Shown here one piece after another: positions 21,304 through 37,434 of a DNA stretch of 42,377 bases; within the stretch, counting starts at the first letter, position 1, and each line of letters opens with the position of its first letter. Below the pieces are notes generated by a model that saw only the letters and a list, made by a program, of their open reading frames with translations, was not told where the DNA came from and did no database searches. The position numbers were made by a program, and so were the translations under genes. Where the stretch lies: positions 1-42,377 of the forward strand of contig WTXG01000293.1 of assembly GCA_022496185.1 (NCBI GenBank), written 5' to 3'. Origin of the DNA: Multifurca ochricompacta (taxonomy: Eukaryota; Basidiomycota; Agaricomycetes; Russulales; Russulaceae).

Positions 21304-21838
21304 CTATGCGAGTCGCACGTGATCAATTGGTATGGAGAAACCACCTCGAAAAATGAGTTTACACGTCGCAGCTCCGTCCTCGGGAGGGGCGACCATTTGA
21401 ATTGAGACCCAATCATTCGCATCGAGTTTACCGGACGGTGTGTAAGGTAAGGCGCCACCGGATGCGGCGTGTCCCAAAGAAGTGGACAATTGGCGACTCT
21501 GCTTCCCAGTGACAGAGGGTGTTTTGGGTGTTTCCTTTTCCAGCCCGGGGGGAGCATCGTGCATGCGCTCTCTTCCCAGAGGTTTAGGGATCTTCGAGGG
21601 CCAACTCGCTCGCGGAGATAGACATTTGGTTGACGATGTCATTGCGAGGACGTGATGACCAGTTGAGGTCTTACACGGCTCGGCAGCAGTGTCTACGTTT
21701 AGGCTAGGTCCTGCCTTGAGGGACTTTGGTCGTTTACCTGTAGCGGAATCAGAGATAACGTGGGTATTTCGAACCAAAAAAAAGACCCACACACTTACGG
21801 TTGCCAACAGTGACACAGGGCCGTGACGCTTCTCCCAT
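21304..21838 (-). CDS. Hypothetical protein, 157 aa (two exons)
   Basis: Exon 1 21799-21838 encodes MGEASRPCVTVGN. An intron with GTAAGT donor and CTACAG acceptor follows, then exon 2 21304-21737, giving 157 aa in frame. The spliced junction reads VGNRKRPKSLKAGPSL. The protein is basic and Ser/Thr/Pro-rich up to about residue 110, then has a more globular end (KLDANDWVSIQMVAPPEDGAATCKLIFRGG broken here only for description, ending IPIDHVRLA). No signal peptide, membrane segment or known motif is visible, and I do not recognise it. Support comes from clean splice sites, phase agreement and an ordered C-terminus rather than from homology. Confidence 0.55.
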
Positions 21839-22096
21839 GGTATGAATAGTACGATATAGTTGCGCGATGAAACAGACCATCACCTGTCTTCATCTTATAA
21901 ATACCAAGGAGCGTTCTTATCTTTTCAATAGGCAAAAGACTCACACGCTATCGACAATGAAGCCGAAGACCGATAGATTTGATGACCACGAATAGTCTAG
22001 GGCTTTCTTGGCTCTGGTTGAAGAAGGATGAGGTGCCATAAGGATGGAACTTGCGCTCATAAGGATAAAAGAGAGAAGACGTAGACATAGTGGTTT

Positions 22097-22130
22097 GTGC
22101 CAGTGCCAGTGCCAGTGTCAGTGCCAGTGG
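22097..22130. repeat. (GTGCCA)n tandem repeat
   Basis: Five to six hexamer units with one variant (GTGTCA). Confidence 0.8.
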
Positions 22131-22390
22131 TGCCAAGGCCAGACATCCATGAGTGCCCTTTGTATTCTCCGTTATCGTCATGTGATGTGGATGTGATGAA
22201 ATGACGTGACACGTGACGTACTCCCATCGATTATCGATCGATATCGATCCACTTGGCCTAAGGAAAAAATGAAGGGAGACATGCAGGGCCTTGTAGCGCA
22301 ATACAGTTGTGGCTGGTTGAATTAATTTAGGGATCAATGTTATGTTAGTTCCCATCATAAAACCGGGCATTGGCGTAGCCTCAATACTGC

Positions 22391-22414
22391 GCAGGCGTGC
22401 AGGCGTGCAGGCGT
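22391..22414. repeat. (GCAGGCGT)3 tandem repeat
   Basis: Three perfect octamer units. Confidence 0.85.
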
Positions 22415-22933
22415 AAACGTGTCTTTTAGAGTTGGCATCACGTCAAAGTTAGTACATCAACAACCAATCAACAACTTTAAAAGCGGGCCAAAATTGGCAT
22501 TGACATTAGATCTAGGTCTGGGCGTTCCGAAGCTGCCGGGTGGCTATTCAATAAGTTAATATCGTATAGCTCTCTACTGTTGGAACGGTGCGTGTGTAGG
22601 GGGTTACCTTCGTATCTTGAAAAAGTGTCATGATTACTACAGTGATGTCCAGACATTCGTCCACCGTCCGCACCCAACAAAAAAACTATACAATGTGGTA
22701 TTAAAAGGAGGTGAAGACTGGACTGGACTGGACTGGACTCAAAAGTTGAAAAGTTGAGTCGACAACGTGGGATGCACGCTGTCAAGCCAGGGTGCCAGAT
22801 CCAACATCGCGTTGTCAATTACATCATCTTTTACGAGACACAGTAAATTACTCCTCGCCACCGAGCTAGCAGAACTGTATGACATGACGAATCGCCGCCC
22901 CCTTAAATTCTTCGGACCTTACATACAGTCACA

Positions 22934-25234
22934 TTATAAACCTACAGCAGTCAACAGTTTTGTCCAGTTGGGCGTGCCAAGGCCAGTTACCTGGTGGTCA
23001 TAAAAAAAAATGAATGAGCAAAAACAAATATATCCAAAATGACTCGAGGAAGGGGGGGGGGGGGGTTTGCGAACATATGGGAGCGAAGTGAAAAATAGAG
23101 AAAGAAGGAGAGGCTCACCGGATCCCATCCGGTCGTCGCTGGGAAACCGTTCGTACTGCAGCCGGGGTTGCTCCCCGTAGTGATATCATTAAGTGCGCTC
23201 GCCCCAGTCGAATACAAGAACGGATTCAAGAATCCGAGTACGGGTTTACCCGCCGCGATCAGTCTATCGTTCAATAACGATACGATGCTGGCGAAAGTCG
23301 GACTCGAACAACTCGTTCCGTCCACAAGGACCGCCGAACCTTTCCACATGATTTCGAAGTTCACCCCCGCGGCGGCGACGTCAGGAAACCCTCGTCCGGA
23401 CGTATTAAACTTCCCAGCGTTGGTACTTCCCAGCGTCGACAGGTAAGCCGATTTAGCCGCGGTTTGGTAAGACGGCGTGCCAAAGTAATTCGAAAAACCG
23501 CCGGACGAGAAACTGGCGGACGTCTCGGGATTGACGTTTTGAGTCGCGCCAACTGAGGTCATGCTAGGAAAGAAGGGTTGAGGTGGTGGTGGCGGTAAAG
23601 CTTGGGATGGGGAAGGGAACGCACAATGGACAACCGGATGGGAAGGTGGGCACGAAGGTCGTGCAAGTTGCGCTTTGTGAGCCCGAGACGCCACCGTCAC
23701 CTGATGCGAAGAGGATACTGACACCACGAGCACCGAGCGCCGCGTAAGCGTTGCACAAGGAACTAAAAACGAAACGACAAGTCAGAAGATGACTAACCCC
23801 CAAAAAAGGGAGGGGAGGGAGGGCGTAATGCGTTTTACTTGGCAAGGGCGAGAGAGATGGTGTTCTCGTTTTGTCCGTAGCTGGTAGTAAGCACCTGCGG
23901 TGGCGCGCTCTCGCCGCTCAAGAAGTTGATGATATCAAGGAACCCTTGGAGAGCGCCGTCTTGGAACTTGTTGCCGACGGAGATGAAGAAATTGGGCACA
24001 CCCGACGCGACTCCGATCGTGTATTGTATGTCAAGATCCTTGAGCGGGAAGAAAAAAAAAAGAAGCACTCCCGGTCGGTTTTCCCAGTAATTAGTCATGA
24101 GATGTACTCACAGCTTCAATACCGGCTCGGCCCAGGACTTGCGTATTGGTGCCGCCATCGATCGTTTGAAGGGTAAAAGTATTGGTCGAAGGAAGATCAG
24201 GGCGGAAAGTTTGCAAGAAACTCTGATCAGAAAAAAATCAAGTCAGTCTTGGAGGGAAAAAAAAAAAGAAAAAAAAAGTTCATTTCTGTGTACAGGAACA
24301 TATACACACCGTCAGGTCGGCCTGATTGGCAAACTGACTAATAAAGCCCGAGACGGCGAGCTTATTCGAAGGTTGAGTTGCAACCGTGGCAGGAATGCCG
24401 TAAAGTTGTTGGAGGCAGGTCGGAGTCATCGCGGTGTCGCAAGAAGCAGGAGCCACATCAGGAACGATGACTTTCGCAGGTGTACTGATGATAGGCAATC
24501 CGACATCGTTCGGGGCCGGGAACCTGGGGAAAAAAAGTAGAACTAGGGCGTCAGGCAGGAACCGTCATCCATGGGCACAGGCACGAGGGCGGGGACAATC
24601 CAAAGGGGAGGGAGGGAGGGGGGGAAATTCACGTGATGGTAGGGTGGACGAGCTCCACATGTCCCTTAAGCGATGTCGGGATCGAATATGCCATCGTACG
24701 AATGGCGTTCTGTCCACTCGCGTCATGCACAAATGTAGTGAAATCGGCATCGAAGAGCTCGTTCGCGTGGGAGACGGTCATCTGGAAGCCGATCCAGTCT
24801 CCAAAGGGCGAGAGGACCGTTGGGTTCAGACCATTGGCGGACAACCATTCGTTGACTACCGTGGTCGTCTCTGGCTTGGGAGTCATAAAAGCGCCAACCT
24901 GAGAGATTGTGGAAAACGTGTACAGTGTTGAGACAGTTATGGTCGACATCCTCCCTTGATGTGTGAAACGTACCTCTTCCTTGGACAGCCATTGGCCGTA
25001 TTGTGCGCTACTTGGTGTGCTGACATCCAGAAGCTTATTTTGCAAACCCTCAATGTCATTCTGGACGAGCGCAATGCGAAGTTGCAGGGTTTGGTCTCCA
25101 GGCGCAGGGCCCTTGCTCGTAAAACCGTCAGGGACATCGTCCCTGCGTTCGTGCAGGTGCATGTCACGTTTAAATTGCGACGATGCGAAGGCCAGCAGGA
25201 AGAAAGACGGGAGAACGACGAGCGCTTTGATCAT
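22934..25234 (-). CDS. Sedolisin (S53), tripeptidyl-peptidase-like, intact
   Basis: Secreted acid serine-carboxyl peptidase, 563 aa, expected to release tripeptides from peptide N-termini outside the cell after pro-domain removal. Exons: 24974-25234, 24633-24898, 24310-24523, 24112-24222, 23839-24038, 23625-23762, 23119-23563, 22934-22990; all phases close. Signal peptide MIKALVVLPSFFLLAFASS; pro-domain to about residue 175. Catalytic Glu283 and Asp287 (E-A-D-L-D, split by intron 4), oxyanion Asp373 (ASGDGG), nucleophile Ser481 in DGTSCSSP. The C-terminal Ca-site region (LNDITTGSNPG..TTGWDPV) is followed by TGLGTPNW. Six of the eight exon lengths match the genes at 104 and 5597 or differ by at most one codon, so all three are paralogues; this one has no duplicated flanks. 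Intron 7 holds a G14 run. Confidence 0.95.
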
Positions 25235-26928
25235 GATTTGCTAGTGCTGCAGGAGAGAGCCCAACGTTTGTTTGTTTGTTTGCTTTTTAATTTTAAAAAA
25301 AGTAAAAAGGGCTCGAAGGGTTCTCCTCGAGTGGCACAAGACAGGACCTTTATAGGGAAGGAAGCCTAAAACCGCAACGCGCTCACAAATATAGTGATGC
25401 ACACACTTCCCGATGAAGACCATATGTCTTACGAGGTACCCCACGTCGGAAGTTGCTGTATCAACAGAGGGAGGGAAAAAGCTGGAGGAAGAAGGACTCG
25501 GTCATTCGGATAACGCTAGAGACCGGAAAACATTTAGCAGGAGAAGCATGATAAGCAAATCCTTGAAGGCTTGAAGGGGCGGGACGTTCTCAGGAGCGCA
25601 TGGTTCAATTCCCACTCTCGACCGATAGTCATGACGTGGTCATGCCCCCCTCTCCCACCCAGTATCTCCGCCGGCACAGCGTCGCAAGAAGGAAATGCAT
25701 GCATCTCACAGCCGATGACCAACAAGTTCGTTCCGCTTGGTCGAGCGAGTTGACAGTTAGGGAAGTCCGGAGGCGCGACATGGATGATACACATGCAGCC
25801 AGCGAGACAACATTTCATCTATCTTCGACAATGCATCCATCTCGGGTGGGACATGTCCATGAGTTCTTTGACGAACCATCATCCGTCCAGGTCCAGGGCA
25901 TGACATGAAACGAACAACAACAAGACGAAGAGGGGGAAAGGCGAAGAGTTTGCTGTAGCACGAGTACGAGGGAAAAAAGTTGAGTTCGTGTCAAGTATTA
26001 GTACAAGTCACGAGCAACCGAGCTGCGTGCCGCCACCGGCAACAACTTGGGATTCGTATTTCATCATGTCAGAGGTCAAAGTTAGTTATTTAGTTCTTAG
26101 TTGGTGCCACGTGTCACCATTGTTCGTTCACGCGATGGCCCACGCGGCACTCATGCACGTGGTTTACTGCTTCCAGGCATCGCCGTAGAATTGAATGACA
26201 ATCGGATTTTTTATAGCCAACAGCCAAGCAAGCTATGAACTGCATGGCTCAACGGGGTTAGTCCTGTTTAAAAATGAAGTTACCAAGAGTTGGAGGGAGA
26301 CTCAAGAAGATAACAAAAACAAGAATCCATCTTACCCTCCCCCCCTAACAGAATCCATCTCTTGAATGTAATTTTGACCAAGACAACAAGGACAACAACA
26401 CCAAAACAAAACAAGAGAGGAGAACCCCCCCCCCCCCCCCCCCCCAATCAGCCTTCTCTTGTTTGTTTGAAGTCTGACAACTGTACTGAGGCAGCCAAGG
26501 TTACAGAGAGAGCGGGTGGGTAGTGTTGCACTTAAGCACATAAAACATAACTACGGGACCTCTACCCCCCGTAGATCATTTGAGTGCTAAAGCGCGTAAT
26601 GACAATTGGGACGGACCTCGTTGCCACGTCCTTTGCCCTTTATTTACAAATCCAACCTGTGGTCTCAGAAAGAAGATAAACAAAAACCAAAATAAATAAT
26701 AAAATGGTGTTAAGGTAAAAACTATATACACAAAAAGGGGGGAAAAGGCAATTAAACAAATGCGCGCGTACGGGGGTTTTTTTTTTGTTCCTCGATTCAA
26801 TCATCAAGAAACCCATCCACGAGCGATGCGATGCAAATCGATCAAATCGACTTTCGAGAGCACCTCTACTCGCTTCCCGACGGTGACGGTGACGACGATG
26901 ACAAGGGCACTGTCGATAGCGAACGATG
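25235..26928. other. 1.7-kb intergenic interval
   Basis: No gene supported. The part next to 25235 is the sedolisin promoter, with (TTTG)n and A runs near 25270-25305. A C21 tract lies at 26425-26445. The stretch next to 26928 would be the kinase 3' UTR. Confidence 0.6.
26425..26445 (+). repeat. Poly(C) tract, 21 nt
   Basis: Longest C run in the window, in non-coding DNA. Confidence 0.9.
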
Positions 26929-28844
26929 TTATGGCAACGTCATGGGTCTCTCAAACTTAAGCGCGTCCTCCCATGAGAAAGATCTCAGTTCGGCGGGTTT
27001 GGGGAACTTGACTGGATCAAGAGAAGGAAACAAAAACGAAAATCCAAAACGGTAAAAGATGAGTGGGTGAGGGGTACGCTCGTTTTCATCATCGTGTCCG
27101 GGGGAAGCTCACCTTGGTCAAGACCAACCTTCTTCTCGACTGTAGCCCAATTCCTAAATAAAAAAAGATGTTAGGTAAAAAGGTGTCTACCCATTTTTAA
27201 AAAGATAACCAACGTTTCCTCAAAGTAAGAATGCCAAGTCAATTCTTTCACCTTCAAACGATCATTTACTTCCACCTCGAGCAACTAATGAAGGCGAGAG
27301 CAGATTTCAATCAATGTTCGTCCTCACCTAATAAATTTGACGGAAAAAACAAGTCTACCTTGATCAACAAATCCTGCACCAATTCATTGTCAATGTCCGC
27401 GCGGACAATTGAAGGTATATCCCATCCCCAAACCTCGTTCCTCACACCATTAGCCTCAGCCGAGAAGAGTCGCTTAAAAACGAATTTTAGTGAACAAAAC
27501 AAAACATGAATCATCGCGCGATGTAGAGAGAGAAGAGAAGGATAGGTAAATTCCATCAAAATGGATGAACCACATGGGCCACTTTTTTTTACCCTACTCA
27601 CCTTTCTAGTGTATATCTCGTAGATGATGACCCCCAACGACCACATATCCGCCGCGCACGTGAAAAGCGCCTTGCCGTGCGTGATGAGTAATTCGGGTGC
27701 CTGGTAGGCATACGTCCCTCCATATGCGTAAAACTCGCATTCACCGAGGGATCTGTTGGGTTTCCATTCCGCTCCCGCCACGCCTGAGACTGCTAACCAC
27801 GACTTGGACTTGGACTTGGACTTGGACTCTGGATCGAAATCGGAATCGGAATCAGACTCAGAATCAGACTCGGGCATCAAGGCTATCCCAAAGTCGGCGA
27901 TCGCGAGATGACCATCCAAGGTGACAAGAATGTTTCCCGGTTTGAGATCGCAGTGGACTATGCGACGGTAATAAAGTTCGTACATGGCCAGAGTCTGTTT
28001 TTAAATCGGGTCAGTCGGTCGTTTAACATCTGCGCGCTTGCTTATCTTCGCAATAGTTGCAAAGGTAATTTTTTCAAAAACTTCCACTTACGAGCTCTTC
28101 GATCCAAAGACGAACGATACTCTTTGGGAGGCCGTACTCATGACTAAAAATAACGCTCGCAAGCGTATTCGGATAGTAATCCTGGGAAAGAGGCAACACT
28201 AAGTGAATAAAAAAAACGGCGCACAACACAGTCTCTGAGGTCTGCCTCTTACTCACCATGACCAAATACCTATTCCAAACGTCCTCAAATGCGCCGCGCA
28301 ACTGTACGAGCCACTGACTTCTCCTCAACGCGTTCTCAGCCAATATCTTTTTCTCGGTCTCGTACATCCCCAACAAACTCGGCATAGCCACAAGATGCGC
28401 ATTGCTATACACCTTGATTGCCACCTGCTGTAAACTTGACGACGACGACGAAGAGACTGAGTTCCCTTTCCCTATGACCGTGGCGAGTGCCACGCGTCCA
28501 AAAGCGCCAGCGCCGAGGAGACCCTCAATGCGGTATTGTTGCTTGCCGTCGTAGAGGATCGGATTTTGCGGTCCTAGCAGATCGTCAGCGTCCCCTTCAT
28601 TATCATCATCATCATCGTCGTCGTCATCCTGCTCGTCCTCTCTAAATAGTAGTTGCGGAACTGGCGAGTGCAACTCGGAGACACGCGTGCTCGACGTAGT
28701 CGGATCCGAAGAGACGGGAGTACTGGAAGTGTTATCGCCGCCACAGCCACTATTGGGGACAACCGATGGGTCCGCTGACCTGCGGCGGACGAAGAGGCGT
28801 GTAGCGGTTGTGACGAAAGAGAGGGCGACGGATTTTGCTTGCAT
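26929..28844 (-). CDS. Serine/threonine protein kinase
   Basis: 459-aa kinase in seven exons: 28257-28844, 28092-28181, 27602-27994, 27359-27472, 27214-27284, 27113-27153, 26929-27011; all phases agree. The start is the first ATG of the frame (MQAKSVALSF). The N-terminal 100 residues are Ser-rich with an Asp run. Kinase motifs: glycine loop GAGAFGRV (about 111-118), VAIK Lys144, Glu164 in helix C, HCDLKPGN with catalytic Asp242, DFG 260-262, and AYQAPELL as the APE motif. An unusual Ser-Asp/Ser-Lys run (ESDSESDSDSD..SKSKSKSK) sits between DFG and APE, in the activation segment. The C-terminus (DRLKVKELTWHSYF) matches subdomain XI and continues into a short tail. The subfamily is not clear to me. 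One donor (GTTGGT at 27213) is weak but needed for frame. Confidence 0.88.
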
Positions 28845-30071
28845 GTTGCGTGAAGATACGATGTTGCACAGGAACAGCACCAGGTTATTTGAGATGTCAG
28901 ATGATGATTAAAAAAGACACGCAGGACGGGATGCAGGCAGCAGCGGAAACAAAGTGGCAAACACGAACTGCTATAAAACATGCAAAGGTAGTTGTCAGGT
29001 TGACTTAAACGCGCCAGTGGTGATGAGGGGGGGGGGGGGGCGAAGAAAAGGGAAATTCCTTACGATGAGGACGATCTGTAAAGCTGTGAGTGGGGAAGAA
29101 AAAAGGGGATGAGGGAGAGGAGGCATGGAATGGCTGAAAATAAAATAAGAAAAACATGAAAGAGAAAGAGAAAATGTGGCAAATTACAATGATGGGGTGT
29201 GGTGGTAGTGAGGAAAGATTTTGGGGGTTTGAGGAATTTCTTCCGCACCATCGCTCACCACTACCAACCTCATCATCCTACTTTAAAAAAAAAAAAGATG
29301 AGCCCTGTGGCCATAAAAAACAAAACAAAACAAAAAAAAGCCCACAAACGCGCTAACTCTGGGCAAAAACGCGATTGAAAACACCACCACCTACCTGCCC
29401 ATCACGCGCCAAAAAAAAGAACCAAAGACGCGAAAGTCCGAGTCCGAGTCGACTATGCCACTTCTTCATCTTTGTGGGGTCCAGCCTTTGTGTGTATGTG
29501 TAGCCAGTAGGAGCTCGAGCCCGAAGGGGGGTGAATGTGCAACTCGCACGCGCGTGGGTGGCGCGTGTCAATGATTTGATAATCCATATCACGATAACGA
29601 TGATAATAATAATGCAACTCAGAGGCTTTCATGAAGAGATAAACGAAAAGAAGGCGGCAGCGGTGGTGGTGGTGATGGTGACGGTGTGGTGAAAGGGATA
29701 GTGGACTTTTGTATCAATTTTGATTTTAATTTTATTGTTTACAAGGGCCTGTAATTCGGGCCGGTCAGTTGAGGTGTGGTACTGCTGCTGCTGCCTCTTC
29801 ACAAAACATAAAGAAAAAGAAAGAAACTTGTCTACTAACAGAGAAAAAAGAAAAAAAAAAACAGGAATGGAAATGATGGAATATGTGCGAGCGAGGGTGA
29901 TGACGATAGTCAGCAGCAAGTATAAAAACAGAAAAGGGAAAAAAAAAAAAACAGAACTCCTTACCATCACCCACTCACTCCACAGGTAGCCTTCACATTT
30001 AAAAAGAAAAAAAAGGTAAAAGCAAAAAGTAAAAGCGGCAGTAGATCTTTGTAAGAGGGAAAGAAAAAGAA

Positions 30072-30108
<37 letters not shown>

Positions 30109-30174
30109 ATGGTGAGGTGGGGGGGATATATATATACACACCTCCCTCTACAAGCCACCACCTTCCTCAGTCCC
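28845..30174. other. 1.3-kb interval between two kinase genes
   Basis: Promoter of the kinase at 28844 and 3' flank of the SRPK gene. It holds a G14 run (29027-29040), many A and T runs, and a long (AG)n at 30073-30105. The open frames here are low-complexity shadows. Confidence 0.65.
30073..30105. repeat. (AG)n microsatellite
   Basis: About 16 AG units just downstream of the SRPK stop codon, probably in its 3' UTR. A short (TA)n run follows at 30126-30136. Confidence 0.9.
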
Positions 30175-34069
<3,895 letters not shown>

Positions 34070-37000
34070 ATGGGCGACGTCGCATATGCCCCCTCGTCCG
34101 CCTCGTCTTCGGACAATTCGGATAGGGGTACGCACTCGAATTACAGGTGCGTGCCTCATGCACACCACCATCAATTACTTGTACCATCGAACACCCATTT
34201 AGCTCCAGCCGCCGGGTGCTAGCACATGTCCTCGCTCGCAAAGAGCGAGACTCGAAACAGATGCACCAGCTCCTTAAGCTCACCTTTTCTAAGCTCGACG
34301 AGGAGTCTCGACGTGCGACGGATGCTGAGCGCCGCACGGCCGAATGTCTTGTGCGCGCACGCACCGCAATAGATGCCCGCGCACAGGCAGATGCAGACGC
34401 TGCTGCCGCCCGTGCTGAAGTTTCTTTGTACAAGATGCAACTCGAACAAGCCCAGCGCGAGATATTCCGTGCCCAGGAGATGCTCGACGGACTTGAAGCA
34501 CGCCGGCACGATGCAGAGGAGGACGCCGCACGCGCGCGTAGCGTGGCAAGGAAAATGCAGGAGGAGCGAGCGATCGAAGCCGCGCGAGAAGAAGGCAAAC
34601 AGCAGGGATGGCGTGAGGGCCTCCGGCGGGGTATGATCCTCGGCCGTCAAGAGGCCGAAGACGAACTCAGAAGCCGACGCCGTGAAGACGACCTGCCACG
34701 TTCGCGATCGAGACGGCGTAGACTCGAGGAGACTCTTTTCAGCCAAGTCGCTCCTGATCTTCCAGAGCAGAGCTCATCGGAAGGGTCATCGCCAGACGAT
34801 GTACCCCCTCGTGGCACATCAGGGTGCGTTCTCCACTATCCCAGCCCCTATCTCCATCTTCATCTAATCCATTATATTCATTTAAACTCATTTTACGCAC
34901 TCAAGAACGAGAAATGGAAGTCGACGCACCCCCGAGATTGCGCCGATGACCCCGGCGCCTGCGGTGCCAAAGCGGGCTGCGCCCTTCCGCTCATCCTCAC
35001 CCAGTAGACCGTTTGGCCGCGGTCCAGAGCCTGCTTCTCGACGACACAATGAGCAAACATCTGACAGTCCTGAGCTTTCACAATCGCGTCAACGTTCACG
35101 ATCACGCCCCCGCATGGAAACGCCGGTGCCTGAGCCGGCCCATTCCCGTCCTTACACGCCTCATGACGATTCAACGCCTTCAATCATCCAGCCAATTCCC
35201 GTCCCTGCCTCCGCGTCATCAGCCGAACAGTTCCCCATGCGGGCGTCACCGAGCCCCACACATGTACACCACCCACCAGTCCAGATCCCGCCGGACAACT
35301 GGATTCCGCGCGCGCAGGACGCCGCTGGCGATGGTCACCTGTCGATCTTCCTACCCCCACCACACGAGTTGGTGGAGCCCGTTCGCGTACCAGAGGGACC
35401 GTACGCCATCACTGCTACGCCAGAAGAGGGCAGCCCTGCGGTCGTACCTCCTCCACCAGACCTTTCCCCTTCTCCAGGTACTCCTGGTACGATGCGCCGC
35501 AGTCCTCCGGAGTATGCCTACGTAATGCCACCTCCACCTCCACCACCCCCGGACCTCGGCCCCGCCGTGCGAACGCCGAGACATTCCCGGAGTCGTGATT
35601 ACGCGTACGTGGCCGCCATGGCAGCTACGCCACCTCCACCCCCGGATTTTGGTCCCGCAGTTCCGATTTCGCGACTCCCAATGACGACGCAGCGGTCCCG
35701 CGATTACGTCAACGTCAACGCACCGCTCCCGCCACCTCCCCCACCGGATCTGGGCCCGGCCGTCAGCCATCAACCACGTACCCGTGCGACTCACGCAACG
35801 CCCCCACCACCGCAACGCATTGCCAAAGTCGCGTCCAACCACTCGCGCGCTTCGACCCATCTCTCCGAGTTTGATCTCCTCGCGCCGGTCGAACAACCGC
35901 GTGGCGTGAGTGCCATAGGAAAGGGAAGGGCAGCCCGGGGAACCATCGGTCCTCCACCCGCCGAAGAAGAGGAGTTGGAATATGTCGACGCTGTGACGGA
36001 ACCTATTCCTCGCCAGCCCATTGCCCACCATTCCAACCTGAATTCGAATCCGAACCCGCCTTTATTGCAGCGCAGACGCGCATACGAAGTAAGCCTGCGC
36101 CCTTTCGTCTTATTATTTTTATTTTATTTTTATTTATATGATTAGTGTCGCTAAAACCGCTTTTATTTTTTTATTAGCATACTAATAAACGCCCCTCGAG
36201 AGGACCACGCCGACCCAGCAATATTATCATGCCTGCGCCGCTCAGCCAGCAGGCTGCTGAGCACCCCGCAGGACCGCTACCGCCTCAGCCACTGTCATCA
36301 TACGTCCCGTCTCCTCACGTGTACATGCCACCACCTCAACTACGAATGCAAAACGGCGGTGGCGATGGCGACGGGGATGAAGATGAAGTAGACGAAGACG
36401 CGCCTATATTCGTACCGGCTGTTGGTCGTGAACGTGAGCGTGAACGAAGTCAACCCCATCGCTCGCGAACGCAGTCAAGCGGCGTGATCGGCATTTCTGT
36501 CGAGCCTCCCGTGCGCTACTCCTCCCGCCCTCACCACAGAATCCACTAACATGACACCCTTTCCCGGTTCCCCCCCCCCCTCTCCCCCTCTTCCCTATGT
36601 CCTCCTCCTCTGATACTTTACCACCTCTTTATACATCCCTGCTCTCGCACACGCAAATAGTCGCCTGGCGGTTCTCCGCCTTCCGCAGGTGCCATTACGG
36701 GCGGGATGCAACGTCGTCTGGACCTGCTCAGCCCCGAACACGCAGAAAGATCGTTACCGATGCCGATGTCGATAACGACGGATCCGTTCGTCGTCACGTC
36801 GCGCAACAAACCCCAACCACCACTGCCCCAGCCACATCCACGATCACTATCATCGTCATCATCACCCCCACCACCATTAGCACAGCCACCATCGGATGTC
36901 CCGCTGACGTTGACACCTTTACCTGAACTGGCTGATCTCCCACCTGGCTTCGTCCCACCCCCCACTACGCTCGGTCCATCTTTGACCGATAGCGAACCGC

Positions 37001-37290
37001 GTCGTCATCGTCGACCAGCACGCTCACATACTCATACTCATACACATACACATGCGCGTGGTGTCGCTCGGTACGAGGCTGCGCCTATACCGATGGGCAC
37101 ACAATACCCCGATTCACCGCTGGTAGGTATGGATATGGTGGTAGTCTCCCCTGGTAGTGTTCCCGGTAAGGGGGCGGCGGCTATGACTGTGCGAGGAGAA
37201 GGTGACACGCCGTTATCACCGTTAAGCGTCGCCTCTGGATTTTTGAGTCTGAAGAGTCGGTTGCCCTGGAGGCGGAATACGGCCAAGTAA
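34070..37290 (+). CDS. Large coiled-coil / proline-rich protein, 947 aa
   Basis: Exons: 34070-34146, 34203-34823, 34906-36088, 36178-36510, 36661-37290, all in phase. The start chosen is the GCCATGG at 34070 (MGDVAYAPSSASSSDNSDRG); another ATG at 33948 opens a longer frame that is one base out of phase. Residues about 35-200 form a charged Ala/Glu/Arg coiled coil (VLAHVLARKERDSKQMHQ, LYKMQLEQAQREIFRAQEML, AREEGKQQGWREGLRRG). The rest is disordered and Pro-rich, with three imperfect repeats of PPPPPDLGPAV plus SRDY, and a (His-Thr)n run near 37020-37060. I recall similar basidiomycete proteins with an LYK-Q-AQREI-RAQ coiled coil but no assigned function. Exon 4/5 joining is inferred from SVEPP|SPGGSPPSAG. 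No signal peptide or membrane segment is seen. Confidence 0.8.
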
Positions 37291-37301
37291 AAAAAGAAAA
37301 G

Positions 37302-37326
37302 GTCAAGTCAAGTCAAGTCAAGTCAA
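37302..37326. repeat. (GTCAA)5 tandem repeat
   Basis: Five perfect pentamers starting 11 nt past the preceding stop codon. Confidence 0.9.
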
Positions 37327-37418
37327 AGGTAGCGGTGCTGCCAGAGTTGTTTTATATTTATTTGTTTTTTTTTTTCTCTTTGGGTTCTTTTTCGATTTGG
37401 TGTTTCCACCCGCCTGGT

Positions 37419-37434
37419 GGGGGGGGGGGGGGGG
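37419..37434 (+). repeat. Poly(G) tract, 16 nt
   Basis: Uninterrupted G run in the probable 3' UTR of the coiled-coil protein gene. Confidence 0.9.

Larger units (their letters stand above)
21839..22933. other. 1.1-kb intergenic interval with short tandem repeats
   Basis: No gene supported. It contains (GTGCCA)n at 22097-22130, three GCAGGCGT units at 22391-22414, five GACTG units at 22716-22740, a cluster of ATCGAT palindromes at about 22225-22248, and overlapping TGACGTGACACGTGACGTA motifs near 22203-22220 that resemble bZIP/bHLH sites. Confidence 0.6.

Noticed and set aside
22384..22414. CRISPR-like or minisatellite array at GCAGGCGT repeats
   Set aside because: Only three contiguous octamers without spacers; a simple tandem repeat.
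25590..25625. tRNA-like T-arm (GGTTCAATTCC)
   Set aside because: The flanking bases do not pair as a T stem, and no acceptor or anticodon stem can be drawn around it.
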